From: Atopsyche davidsoni
Taxonomy: Eukaryota; Arthropoda; Insecta; Trichoptera; Hydrobiosidae
Assembly (NCBI GenBank): GCA_022113835.1
Contig: JAILWY010000024.1
Location: 7,010,501-7,074,500 of the forward strand
Length of the DNA: 64,000 nt
Direction: 5' to 3'
The position numbers and the translations under genes were made by a program. Positions 34,601-47,000 of this stretch are shown here, piece by piece. The notes under the pieces were generated by a model, which made no database searches, was not told the DNA's origin, and saw only the letters and a list, made by a program, of their open reading frames with translations. Every line of letters begins with the position of its first letter. Within the stretch, counting starts at the first letter, position 1.

Positions 34601-37600
34601 ACAAATTTGAGATATACACTGGTCAAGAGAATGAGCGGTTTCAAGATGAGCCAGATTTTGGGCCAGTAGGAAATGTTGTTATCCGGCTAGCCAGAGGTGT
34701 CCCAAGGCATATAAATCATATTATATATTTTGACAACTTTTATACCTCTGTGTCACTAGTTACCCATCTTGCCAAACAAGGAATCTACAGTCTAGGCACT
34801 GTACAGTACAACAGACTTGTAAATTGCAAACTACCTGACAAAAAAACACTGATGAAAAAATCTGTTCCCCGTGGAACTTATGAAGAGCAAATGACTAGCT
34901 TTGATGGTGTTGATTTGACAGCTGTAACTTGGAGGGACAATAAAGCTGTCACTTTCCTATCAACATATGTTGGAGCAGAACCTGTCTCCCAAATAGAAAG
35001 GTTTGACAAAGCGAATAAGACTAGGGTCAAGATTTCTTGCCCACATATAATAAAGGAGTACAATGCCCATATGGGCGGAGTGGACCTCATGGACAGCTTC
35101 ATTGGTAGGTATCGCATAGAAATGAGAAGTCGAAAGTGGTACCTACGTATCTTCTATCACTTATTAGACATGACAGTAATAAATTCTTGGCTTGTTTATA
35201 AAGATTTGAAAAGAGATGAAGATCCATCATCAATTCTGAATTTGTGTCACTATAGACTGGAACTAGCTAAGGTGTTAGCCAAAGTCAATGATGCAGCTGT
35301 ACTCTGTAACAAACGAGGAAGGCCCAGTAACAGAGTTGAAATGGAAATTCAAGCCAAAAAAAGGCGAGGGCCTGTTCAGCATGTTCCACCTAAGGACATA
35401 AGGACAGATAATGTTGGTCATTGGCCCGATGACTGTGTTCGCAGCAGGTGCAAAATGCCTAGGTGTAAGGGATACACACAAACAAAGTGTGAGAAGTGTG
35501 GAGTTGCCCTTTCCCTTTGACTAAATCCAAGCATTGTTTCAAAGATTTTCATATGTAATTATAATGTCTAGTAAATGCATGGTGTTGTATATCTGCAACA
35601 TAAGGTTTTTTAATAAAATAGTATAAAAAAATTTATTTTTTTTATTTCTATATATGTCTCCCTGCATTAGAATGTACATGTCTACAAGATATATTTTTTT
35701 CAAGAGGTCAGAACAAATCATGCATTTAAGGGTTAAGATCTATATATTGGTTATAATTATAAAACTGTGAAGTAGTCGGTAAGTGGACTCACAGGATCGG
35801 AGAGGTATCGGAGGACCCCAGACATAATCTCATCGAGCAACTGTTCCATCTGCTTGCTGCAGCCTTCACCTGCTGAGGACACGGCCATGAGGGCAGCGTG
35901 GCGCTGCTGCCAGGAAGGAGAACTCAGCATGCTCGGTATTGAATTCATGATGAGGGGCAGCATTGTCTTGCCTCCCAATGCACAGCACAGTCTGTCCAGT
36001 GCTGATTCCGCCACTACACTATTGCTATAGTGAAAATAATTTTAAAAAATCAAGTTTATGAATTAACAGAAACATTTTTATAAACAGATTGTAAAAATGG
36101 ATAGTATATATGTAGACAAGATACTGACATTGGCAAACATGATAGCTTGCAATGCTAATTGCTTGACTTTTATTTTAGCAGTCTCAGCCTAACAACCATA
36201 CCAAATAAATATAAGGTCATTGTAGAGTGAAGATTGCATAAAGTGTACAGGAGAAACTAATAGCTTAGCTGTTATAAAAATATCTAACCAGTCAGACCTC
36301 TCGTAAAATTTAGAGACTGGTGCTATAAGACGTTAAGGGCACGTTTCAAAGATGACAAACGTGTTATAGTAATTACCTGTCATTGTCTTCATCGCTGATC
36401 TCATCCTCGAGAGCCCAGTCGTCCTCCTCATCCAAGTCTGCCATGGTGTGCAGCACAACAGGAGTGAGAGCGTTGATATGTTGGATGGCCTGGCGACGAA
36501 CCATGGCTGGGGCTGACTCACACATGGTCACCATTACTTCCAGACACAACTGACGGGTAGAATCCTCTATTTCTTGGTTGGAGAACACCTGGAAATTAAT
36601 ACATAACAAACATAGAATCCAATAAAGTAATTCACAATAAACTAGTATGACAGCATCCATATCTTTACAGGTAATTTGTAACTAGCATATTTCCAGTACA
36701 ACCGCCAGAGCTGGGCTAATATACTAGGATAGTAATGCAGTGTTCATTTTGTCCCAAAGCGAAGGCTGAATTTACATTTTAGCAAAATCAGTATTAGAAA
36801 GGGACAGCAATAATGAATACGAGAAAAACAGGTTACACCAAATAATAAGTTACCTTTAGACAGAGTGCGAAGATGGGCTGGATCTGTGAGCGCAAGAACT
36901 TGGGAGTACTCTCTGCAAGGTCGATGAGCACCTTCAGGAGTGCATCATCACCTTCCTGCTGTTCCATGCTCACTACGATCACCTATAAAGCACAACGATC
37001 GATATAATTAACAATGGTCTACTAACTGTATCAAAAGTATTAATTGAGTTATGGTTTTGTAGACAAGATACTGACATTGTAGAGCACAAAGAGCTAGCAA
37101 TGCTAATTGCTTGACAATATTTTTCTGGCATTCTTTTTTATGGATCATACCAAGAATCTGATATGATCCAAGATCAAGAATGCTGCATGAAAATTCAATT
37201 AGAAGCACATGAAGACATTTTCACCGAATATATAAGCCGGAACAAACAAGATAAGAGAGTTGGCCACAAAGGTATTGCACTAACCAGTGCATTTATTTTT
37301 AACATTAACTCTCAGAGATAAGACATGCTTCACTTATTAGTATGTCACAACTTAGCGAAACGATAAAATAACTTACAATCAGAAGATTTTCAAAAAATTG
37401 TGCATACCTCCATAACGTTGGGGAGGATGTCGGCAAAGTGCCTCTGTATATTGGGCTCTTTATCGTGAACAGCAATGAAAGCTCCCACAGCTTTGACAGC
37501 CTGGAAGCGCACCACATAGTCGGAGCTCGGAAGCAAAGAGGCTTGCAACATCTGCTTGATCACATCCAAGTACTGATTCTGAAGATTACCAAATACTCCA

Positions 37601-40600
37601 GGAACGGAGCTATAAAGAGAAGAAATACAATTAAAGAGTGGAATTCAAAATTTCACAAGTCTCAATTATAACTAAGTATTGAGACTTACGTGAACATTCG
37701 GAGGGCAGCCTCGCGGAGGTTAGCATCAGGGGCGCTGGCGCACTGGAACAGGAACTGAAGGAATTCTGGCCATTGGTTGTTGCCTTCTTCATCTATGAGA
37801 TTGCGGGCCACCTCAGCCACCACGTCACATACCTGCAAATATTTCCATTGCAACATATTTAGTCTCTGTGGCTTTATTCATATTATTGACGATGCTACAA
37901 AAATCCATGATTGAACTGGCCACCTTCAAGAAAATGTGCCAGCGGTTCTCACTTAACGCTGCTTATTCATTTCGCTCAAAACACAGCAGTCCTTCTTAAC
38001 ACCACTCGGCTACTTCATCTCCAGTTGCCATACTTCACACTCTCCGCTATCATCAATCCATGCAGTACAAATAAGCCAGCCAGGTCAATTATTATTGACT
38101 ATACTGAAGTCCTGGTGTAAACTATAGAGCTAAGCGTTGTAATGTCTCCTTTAAATATCACCATTTGTTATAGATTCATATATGTACATACGTTTAGCTT
38201 TTCCTTCCACATCAAGTTAAAATTCCTGAAAATGTATTTATTAACACAATAACCAAAGCTGTTTTACAAAGCACCATTGCTTTAAAAAGAAATAATAAAG
38301 ATAAGGAAATCCATTTACAGGATATATTTGATATTTATGTTCGGACTTTGTTACAAATCAAAATTAAGCATGAGATTAAAAATTTTAATCAATAATTGCC
38401 TGAAGATATTAATACAATGATGGATAAGCCGGCACACGCTTCTCGGCATGTAAGACCTTAATTTGGAGGTACCTTATATGTGACACTGCTGAGAATCATT
38501 TAAATCAACACATTAGCATTCACTGCACACAAGCATAGCGTAGGTTTTCCTAGTGGGAGGACACGTTCACAACCGGTATTTAATATTAAAAAGTATCGAG
38601 TATTGTTTAATATAATTTTTAAAAAAACACCTACAAAAGCTGGTATATTTAGAAATGTGCTTCCAGCATTACAACTTATTTTGGAATGCAGATTAATAGC
38701 TACAGCAATTTCTTTTTTAGGGTTTGAAAAGTAACATTTTTCTCCTTTGTTTACTTAGCATGTCTATTATAGTGAATATTCATCAGATTGTTTCCGTACC
38801 AATGAAAGATTTTTAGTTTAATAGGGTTCAAAGTATGTTTTTTGGTTAGTCTGAAAGAATCTGCAGAATAGACTAAATCATTTCGCTCCATCACAAACTA
38901 AGTGGAAGAAGTTCCCAAATATTTGCAAACAAATTAAAAATTCAATATGTTCACCGGTGGGTCAGCTGAGATAGAAAATAATGAAAATAAATTTATTTAA
39001 AACAATTTTTTTAAAGATGATGGTTACCTTACGGCGAACATTCTGGTTGAAATCAACTTGTAGGGTGCGCAGTACTTGCTCCTTGAACTGGGCCTGTCCC
39101 TCCGCAGGCAAGGGAGGGTAGAAGTCATGGAAATCGGATGACAACAGGCGGCGGAGCAGCACAGCCGCCATGGAGGACATCTCTTCTGAGAGTTTGGCAT
39201 CCTGCAGAGAAGCCAACAGGTAGCTCACCTTCAACTCGGTGCTGATGTTTGTGTATGCTTCCTGCAAGTGGTAAAAACAAAATACTGTTTGAAATAAAGG
39301 ATACACAATCTTCATCCTTCAGACCTTAGTTATTATTTTTATTGTTTATTATAATTCAATAACCTAAATTTAAAAAAACACTATAATATATAAATCCACA
39401 TCTTGAAGACTTCTGAAGAAGAATCTTACAAAGCAGTCTGAGATGATTTTGAAAACATTTTGAGAGCATTATGCTGGTTGTTTAAAATATTAAGTTATTC
39501 AAAATTAACATAAAAATAATTGGTAACCTGATTGGCTATTTTGTATCGTCATCACCAACACATCATCAATAAAAACGAAAATTACGAAATCAACAAAAAA
39601 GACATTATTTTTCAAAACTAGTATTTTTTTATTATTATTTAAGAATTCCTTTAAATGGTCTTCAGCAAATTGAGTGTGTTTATTTAATTATTTCTTCTCT
39701 CCAGAACAGATACAAATGAATATTGCACATCTATTATACAATATTTTAAAAAAGTATTTATAGACATCTGCAAATTCAATGATACTTGAAATTTAATGAT
39801 ATAGTAAGATTTTATTTAAGTCAAGTGCATCTCCCATTTTATTTCTCTATATTAATTCTATTATAGTGCACTCAGCAATTATGTTTTAAGCTATTATGCT
39901 GTTAAATTTAAAATTGAAATGCCAAATGGCAGCCCAAGCCATTTATTTGAAGGTCACCATGCAATTGAAGGTCGTATGACTCGATGCTTGGGAATGTATC
40001 CACTGCCAGCAAAGTGGGTCATTTCCCTGTTAAGTTTTTGCCAGGCAGACACTCATACAAAAAAACTAGACAGCAAAGTGGTAATAAAAACACAAGCGTG
40101 TGTTCAGTGGATGACTCACAAAGCAGTTGATCCGGCATTCGGTTGGTGGTCACTTTCATAAAATGATAGAAGACAATTTGAAGAGCTGTGATTTCCATTG
40201 GGAAAATCTTTATCCTGAATAGTGAATTTATCATTTTCCAATGAGTTTCTGGGCAATACGGCTTTAGAATTTTAATTGCCTTCGATGACATCAGAGGTCA
40301 GAGATAATAATTCCATATTTAGGTCTGGAGGACAAACTATACATTTAAAGTCAATTTTAATATGTATACTAAAGAATTACTTATGGCAATATCTTGTTGT
40401 AAAGCTACTAATTGTCTTATTATCATTACTGATACAGAGTATCGGTAAATTATAATTTGCAACAAAAAAATTACGGTTTGTGCTGCCGAAGTCGAACTCA
40501 TTTTAAAAATAAATTTAACATTTTGATAAGAAGCATAAGGAATCTTAATCTTTAAAAAGGCAAAAAAAATATTTGATACATGAACGCGTATTTTTAACAC

Positions 40601-41849
40601 TTTCACGGTCTGTAGCCTGCTCATGCGTCAGTAGCATGTCGCATCTAATGGGACAATAAAATTTCAAATAGTATTCAATGCATGTGGTATAAAAGTTACA
40701 TAAGTCAGGTCATTTAGAATGTATGTAATGTGTTTTTCAAATGAGCTGAATAATTCATATTTTAGTCAATATTTGGACAATCCACTCAAACTATTTTTCG
40801 TAATTTCGTAGACAATAGTTCATGACAAAATATTTGCATTCTCAAAGTCTGGTCTGCAAATTGTGAATATGTTTTATCAATTTTAAAAAAACTTTCATAC
40901 TGGCCATATCATAATACACTTGGTTTCGGTACTTCTGAATTATGAACCGAATATTTCTTTAATATATATATTTTTTTATTTCATTATTATAAGTATTTTT
41001 TTCATTACTTGATTATTTAACATAAATAATTAATTTTATGAAAACCACAAAATAAAAAATACCTACAACTAGGTAGTTTTTAAAAAAAAAATTAAACGCA
41101 ATTTAAAACGACCTCCAATTTATAATTGAATTTAAATAGAAAATATATTGAATTTGATAACACACCTAATAAAACGAACGGCGAGAACATGACACGTGAA
41201 TTAATCTATTAATAGACGTTTTTATTGAAACTAGCATTCCGCGAAGTAAGCTCGTAGGTACATGGATGTCTGCGGCGCATGTGATCCTTGAAACGAATAA
41301 TGTAAACATCTATAATTCCTGGATATTCGGGGGAACATTCAATCTTCACGCATACTCCAGACGCAAAGACGTCGAGCTGTGACACGCCGCGTATATGTGG
41401 CACGTAGATACAATAATTGAAAGTTATGCGGCGTTCACTGTCGTCAATAAAAACGCGGCAACCGCCACTCCGTATGACAAAAGGCCATACAGACAAGCGG
41501 AGCAAGGGTAGAAATTGACAATACCCCGAAACGACGCCAAAATACTAAAAACACACTAGAAATACAACATATCACATTAAAATTGCATTATTTCCACGCA
41601 ACAAGCTTTAGTTCATGACTCACTGTTACTAATTCGGCGACAATGTGCAATGCTCGAAAGCACGTTTTTTGACGATATTTCAAATCAATTGCAGTGTCGA
41701 ACCAGGCCGAGTTTAGAGATAAAAATAGTATGCTTATTAAAGTATAAATAAGGGGAATCGTTACGTACCTCTGCTTGCGTTCTCTTTTCATTGTCGGGCG
41801 ATAGCAATGCATCTAAAATTTGGTAAAATTGTGTCTGATCCCCGGCCAT
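28681..41849 (-). CDS. IPO5: Importin-5 / karyopherin beta-3
   Basis: Nineteen coding exons (minus strand): 41849-41769, 39261-39028, 37832-37690, 37609-37408, 36982-36854, 36588-36377, 36024-35793, 33689-33546, 33123-33004, 32758-32563, 32112-31966, 31225-31052, 30959-30655, 30482-30342, 30259-30040, 29954-29782, 29622-29495, 29409-29190 and 28782-28681. Every junction keeps phase; the product is 1100 residues against 1097 in human IPO5. HEAT repeats run throughout, for example [42 protein letters not shown] and [20 protein letters not shown]. The acidic loop [18 protein letters not shown] is the importin-beta-type insert. It carries basic cargoes such as ribosomal proteins and histones through nuclear pores and releases them on RanGTP binding. 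The start follows an [11 protein letters not shown] terminus typical of the family. Introns host a piggyBac and small repeated elements. Confidence 0.97.
29032..29158 (-). repeat. Importin-5 intronic element X, copy 1
   Basis: 127 bp, matching 32405-32531 at 126 positions in the same orientation. Read on the gene strand it begins CCCAATGTTCGTCAGCGGCA at intron position 32, counted from the donor after exon 29190. Confidence 0.9.
32405..32531 (-). repeat. Importin-5 intronic element X, copy 2
   Basis: Near-identical to 29032-29158. It also begins at intron position 32 after the donor next to 32563, although the 31 intervening bases are unrelated. Confidence 0.9.
32911..32974 (-). repeat. Importin-5 intronic element X, diverged copy 3
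   Basis: It begins CCCAATGTTCGTTAGTGGCA on the gene strand at intron position 30 after the donor next to 33004, then shares CTGTCACTTCC with the other copies. Shorter and diverged. Confidence 0.75.
33205..33259 (+). repeat. Importin-5 intronic element Y, copy 1
   Basis: Shares GACAAGATACTG and ATGCTAATT..TTGAC with copies at 36111-36167 and 37058-37115, each in a different intron. The most diverged of the three. Confidence 0.65.
33723..35732 (+). mobile_element. Internally deleted piggyBac element in importin-5 intron
   Basis: It is flanked by TTAA on both sides (33719-33722 and 35733-35736). Terminal inverted repeats are CCCTTAAATGCAT, perfect over 13 bases. It lies antisense to importin-5 in intron 33690-35792. 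The length of 2010 bp is short for an autonomous piggyBac. Intact ends and target sites suggest it could be moved in trans, but its own transposase gene is broken. Confidence 0.93.
34167..35520 (+). pseudogene. piggyBac transposase, broken by internal deletion
   Basis: An acidic N-terminal frame (34167-34403) ends in a stop just where a second frame (34384-35520, 378 residues) takes over in another register. The second frame carries the catalytic core: the DDE motifs [14 protein letters not shown] and GGVDLMD, then a basic patch (RGRPSNR, KKRR) and a cysteine-rich tail [14 protein letters not shown]...CEKCG. The family normally has roughly 200 further residues between the acidic leader and the [10 protein letters not shown] segment, so a deletion near 34390-34400 is inferred. 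A donor GTAAGTAAG at 33975 and acceptor TTGCAG at 34166, just before the ATG, suggest a 5' UTR intron inside the element. Confidence 0.85.
36111..36167 (+). repeat. Importin-5 intronic element Y, copy 2
   Basis: GTAGACAAGATACTGACATT start and CAATGCTAATTGCTTGAC end, closely matching 37058-37115. Confidence 0.75.
37058..37115 (+). repeat. Importin-5 intronic element Y, copy 3
   Basis: GTAGACAAGATACTGACATT start and CAATGCTAATTGCTTGAC end, with a variable middle. It lies in intron 36983-37407. Confidence 0.75.
39262..41768 (-). other. Importin-5 intron 1
   Basis: 2.5 kb, AT-rich; donor GTACGT, acceptor TTGCAG. Several short open frames on both strands show no family features. A large first intron may hold regulatory sequence, but I see no specific site. 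Confidence 0.6.
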
Positions 41850-43204
41850 GATGAACAACTTGAAAAGATCGCACCACAGACACGAGGACGGCACTTGTCT
41901 TTATGTCGTTCATGTTTTGTCGCCAGTCGCAAATTTTTCTTTTTTTTTTTTAGCTTATCGAAATATTTTTAAATTAATTTAATTCATTAAATATTTATCA
42001 GAAGAAATAATTAATTAAAATAAATACAACACTTTTTAAATGTAAAATAAATTAAATTTTATAAAAATTATAATAAAACTAAAACGTTGTCATCAAATAG
42101 TTTAGATTTTGGTGCGCAGTGATCTTCAAAAAATAAAAAATTAGCTGTATTTAAATTGATTTTTTTATTTAATATTTAAAAAAAAATACTTTTTTAGTTT
42201 TATTTTATTGGGAACCAGTTTCGTTAACTTTTTGCGTTAGCATTATCAAGGTTTATTATCTTCGTTTGTTAGTGCCAACTTAAAAGTTTTGCGAAACCGA
42301 TCACCAATAAAATAATGTAAAAAAATCACAAAAGTACTTATTTTGATATTTGAATTGATTACAGCTGAAAAATGTTATTTGCTTTAACTTTTTGGTAACG
42401 CATAATTTTTACCAATAGTCTATTGCTGAAAATGTAAACAAGATTTGGTATAATTTTATTTTTCAAATTAACTTTTATTAATTACGCACATATTTATAAA
42501 AGTTTTATTTAAAATTAAGCCATTTCCGTTTATCATATTATAAAATTGTTGTAATAAGTTATTGTTTATGGTAATATTTGACGTTTTCCAGAAAGTTTTA
42601 TTTCAAGAACGAAGATTTTCTTTCAGATTTTTCTTACAACGAAACAAAACAATGGTATTAAAAAATAAACTATTCTTAAAACATCTTAAATTACGCTTGA
42701 AGCTAAAATTTAAATGAATAAACGATTGATACTCTAAATTTTATTTGAGGTTACAACAAATTACAACAGAAGACAATTAAATTACGCAATAAGAAAATAT
42801 AAAAATAATATTAATAAAAAGAAACGAGAAAAATAACCTGAATGTTTAAAATTGACATGAATGGAGCCGTTGTAATTGTCAATAAATATCGTCGATTGAT
42901 CTTTCATAGAGCTTTGAAGGTTAACTAAATATTATTGGTATATTTATTTTATAGTTTTAATTGTCTTTCTTTTGGAAACGTTATGACGATTTATAATTTG
43001 CTTTTTTTTACATTTATATATATATGATATAAATTAAGATTGTCATTATTGTATGAATTATATAGCTCCGATTGAAACTATTGATTAACCTCATGTTCTC
43101 TTAGAAACATTTTTGTGACTACTAAGATTGGATAATAAATTAAATTTGTTTCATCTTAATATAATTTAGTGTTTCTAAATAGTAAGCCATTTTTTTTATT
43201 TCAG
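41850..43204. promoter_or_regulatory. Divergent promoter region, importin-5 / TIM14
   Basis: Importin-5 starts leftward at 41849; TIM14's first certain exon reads rightward from 43205. The region is very AT-rich. A shared or back-to-back promoter is inferred from the arrangement only. Candidate TIM14 start exons are discussed under that gene. Confidence 0.45.
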
Positions 43205-44006
43205 GCCAGCTCAGCGATAATAGCTGGCTTAGGCCTAGCTACTGTTGGGTTTGTTGGACGATATGTTATGCGTCAGATGCCTAACATGTCTCAAAAGATG
43301 TCGGATGCCATGAAAAGTATGCCCAAACTAGATGCAGAGTCTTTTGCTAATTCTCGCTATTACAAAGGAGGATTTGAATCTAAGATGACTAAAAGAGAAG
43401 CTTCCCTCATACTCGGTATCAGTCCCACTGCTTCAAAAGTCAAAGTTAGTTGATTTAAATGTTTTTTACTTTATTATTATTTTTATTTATTATAAAATAT
43501 TTTTTTAATAAACAGTAGTATTTTGAAATCACTCAAGTGTTTTAAACCATCAGGGCAGTTTCGATTGGGATTCTACTATATTTGTTTAAAAATCAGGAAT
43601 TCTCTTCATATTTCAACTTTTTTGCAATGATTTATCAAGATTTTTTACTTCAGATAAAATTATGATATCAAAATAGGGAGAAATATCAGGTTTTGTATAC
43701 AAATACAATAAACTTTCATTAACAATGCTAGTAAGTCGTAGTAGTTTGATGCGGTCTGAAAGGTCAGAAACTTTTACACGCAATTATCTGCCTGTTGGAT
43801 TTGATCTGCATTAATAAATACTCCTTCACAAATAAAAACAATGTAATCTACTTTAATCTCCAAATATAATTAAATTGTTTTTTTTATAGGTGAAAGAAGC
43901 TCATAAAAGGATTATGTCTCTCAATCATCCAGATAGAGGAGGATCTCCCCTCATAGCCGCTAAGATCAATGAAGCAAAAGACTTTCTTGAAACTGGAAAA
44001 TCATAA
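43205..44006 (+). CDS. DNAJC19: TIM14 / Pam18 (DNAJC19 type), 5' exon uncertain
   Basis: Exons 43205-43444 and 43890-44006, phase 0, TAA stop; 118 residues plus a start from an upstream exon. It has an N-terminal membrane segment ([17 protein letters not shown]), the [18 protein letters not shown] signature and a J domain with the HPD motif (NHPDRGG, H94-D96). This J-protein sits in the mitochondrial inner membrane and stimulates mtHsp70 in the import motor. Family members begin MAS(T/S)..., so the first coding exon probably carries only ATG. Two sites fit an ATG directly before a donor: 42652-42654 (AACAATG|GTATTA, good Kozak context) and 42568-42570 (ATG|GTAATA). A 21-codon alternative at 42857-42919 would add a basic leader and has a weak donor. 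AATAAA lies at 44365-44370. Confidence 0.93.
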
Positions 44007-47000
44007 TATTAAAAATGATTTTAGGCTTCTGTACAGTTAAACTAAAGTCAGTAGTGTGTTATCTAGTTATATTTAACTAAATTTTATTCCATGGCAAAGC
44101 AGTCACGGTTATATTTTATCAGTGCAATCATTCCATGGATTAGTTGGAGCCATGTACTTCTACGGAGATATTGGTTTTATGATTCACTTAGTCTGTCCAA
44201 GGTATTACTTATTAATTGTGCATGTTTCAAATTGTTTAAGAATAAACCTGTAGTCATGAATTTCATAACAGCTATTTTTCTATTCCATAAAATAAAACAA
44301 TTTATCCGGAATCGTGATTTTATTAGGTGAAATATTTAGTTTTGATATTTGTAAATAATGCAGCAATAAATTTGATCATCCAATTTTATGATTTTCACTT
44401 AACCCTTTAGTCACAAAGTTTTAAATACTAAGATAGTTTTATTAGTTATTTAGTTGATTAGTGACTTATAAACGAAGAGTTTTTCACATCAAAGGCCGTG
44501 TGAAATGATATAACAGTAAAGGAGATAGCTTTGTCTTATAAAACGTCGTCATTATTGGAAGTCATTTGGAACAGGTGAAAGGGCAAATATGTTTGTTTTC
44601 AATAGGAGCTTAGGGTTTGAAGGATTGTTAGTATTTTAAATATTTTTGACCATGTTTTCTGATTAATAAAAGATTTTTTCGAGGCAAAAATATTGTATTA
44701 AAAAATTCAAGATGTTCAGTAGTGCAATAATAGCTAGTATTTTATTTTATTATGACAACAGATTCCATCATAATTTCAAAACCATACAAAAGCATCAGTT
44801 ATTGTTCCTGTGAAAATTATCTACACCTGGTTTCTGAAAGAGCGGTCAGTCAAAACAATGATTAACAAGCTGTCGAGTATACCTCACAAATAGCAAGTTA
44901 ATTGTTTTTAAACTAGTTACTGTAATATAATGAGCATAATTGTGTATAACCTATTGAAAGAATTTGACAGCTTGTTAGCAATTGTTTACATTGATTAGTC
45001 TTGAAGGATTTCCTTCAAGTATCCTACGAGAGACAGCTGTAAAAAATTGTGTGATTTTAATTAGCTACATTTAATAAAAAATTATATACATAAATACTTG
45101 AAACTCTTTGTATCGGTGCCTTGTGTAGCTTCGTTATGCTGTCAATATTTTAAGTTAATTGCATAATACTTCAGGATGTGAAATATGAGAGTACATCGAT
45201 GCATCAAATATAATACACTATTCAATTGTAAGGACAGCAACACTTTCAATTTGGATATCTACGCATGAAAACTCGTTTATTTTTTACATAAGTATTTATA
45301 TACGTTGTAGAATTGGAATATAATACAAGGTTTTATACATCGCACTCTAATATTAAGACATCTTTATTTATTTTTTACTTTGGCAACACCAAGGCAGTGC
45401 GGAGCATTCGCATTCATTTTTACGATTACAAAAATCTAATAATGCCCTTCACATCAAATTTACACTATTTATAAAACAGTTTTGGATTATATATTTTTCA
45501 ACAATACTTCAAGTTTTCATTCTAAACTTACCAGTAAGCATACGATTTTAAACATCTTTGATGATAGCGTAATGTAAAATAAATTATCATAATATACCTA
45601 TAATATTGATATTTATATAAATGCAATATTATACATTCGGTGTAAATTCGTTATTTGAACACAAATTAATATTATAATTATTTTTATGTGAGACGACACA
45701 GGATTAACAAGATTGGCTTTGCTCGAGAAAAAATGTATAGAGATGCATGGCATATTAATATATAACGTGAAAATATAGAGAAAATATGTGTTCTTATGTA
45801 TCATTTCTCGTGTTTTGACTGCTGCCATATTTCGTAACCTCAGTCGAGATGTACAAAGGATTAAATGGGTTTATTGATTATATAATTTAAATGGATAAAT
45901 AAAAAATGAGTCACACAAATTACAATTACCATAAGTAAACCAAAGTCATATTTTAGATAAAGAAATAAAAAAAAAATTGTCTTTTATAAATTTTGACAAT
46001 ATCACAAAGTAATTGAATTTTAATACATACACCAAATACAGCTATGACAATAAATAAATAGCAATGAATTAATTCAATACCAAGTACAATCACCACAAAT
46101 GTATATATAATATATATGATGTCCATCAGATATACATCCCGACAGTTATTCTAACTTTATATGTTCTTTTACATTAAAAGCTGTAAAATAATGCAGGCAT
46201 AGTGAGAAAAAACTTTATCGCTTTTGTAGTTTAATATATTTGTAAAAAAAATATTTGTCTCATTTACGATGTTCGGCTAAATTAGCCTCGGTTGGAATAA
46301 ATATTTTTTATACTCTACTCTAGAAAAAAATAAATGTTTTGCTTTAAATCTGGTAATAAAGAACAAAGACGTGAGCGTTAAAATTATGTAAAAAGGATCT
46401 TTCAAATATGCACTGCGGTTGCAAGTCCCTGGACATTAACAAAAAGTTGATCGGGTAACTCTATCATCACAGTCTTAATTCTGCATTCGCGAATGTTTTC
46501 TATTTTATAACTTTGAGAAAAAATATTGTACAACCGGGAGATTGTAAATCTAATAGGTTGTATATATATATATATAAATTAATAATATTGCTTTTAATTC
46601 GATGTACTTAAAATATATAAGTACACATAAACTGAATACATGTTGCTAAGGCAATAAAGTTGTTATTTTTATGTACTGCTGTTCTCAGCCAGTGAAAACG
46701 AATAAATTTCTCATTTTCACAAGCATCATTAAAAAGGCTTTCAAAATTTCATTTTCCTATTTCTAAATAACAATTTTAACAAGGCCTTCCTCGGCAGATG
46801 GCATTTCAGGTTATTTGACAGTTTTATTTACCTTGATTAAAAAATAATTGTGGCATAGTTTCATTCTGTATGAATCGGTTAATTATCACTGAAAAAAAAC
46901 AGTGCAGCTGATTCGGCGATGCAAGCATTATTTGTTTCCCATATCTCGTAAAAGTAGTAGAATATTTTAGAAATACTGAATATTTGATTTTTGCACTTTA

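Noticed and set aside
34384..35520. Treating the 378-codon transposase frame as an intact functional gene.
   Set aside because: It lacks the upstream part of the family's domain; the leader frame stops at 34403 in another register.
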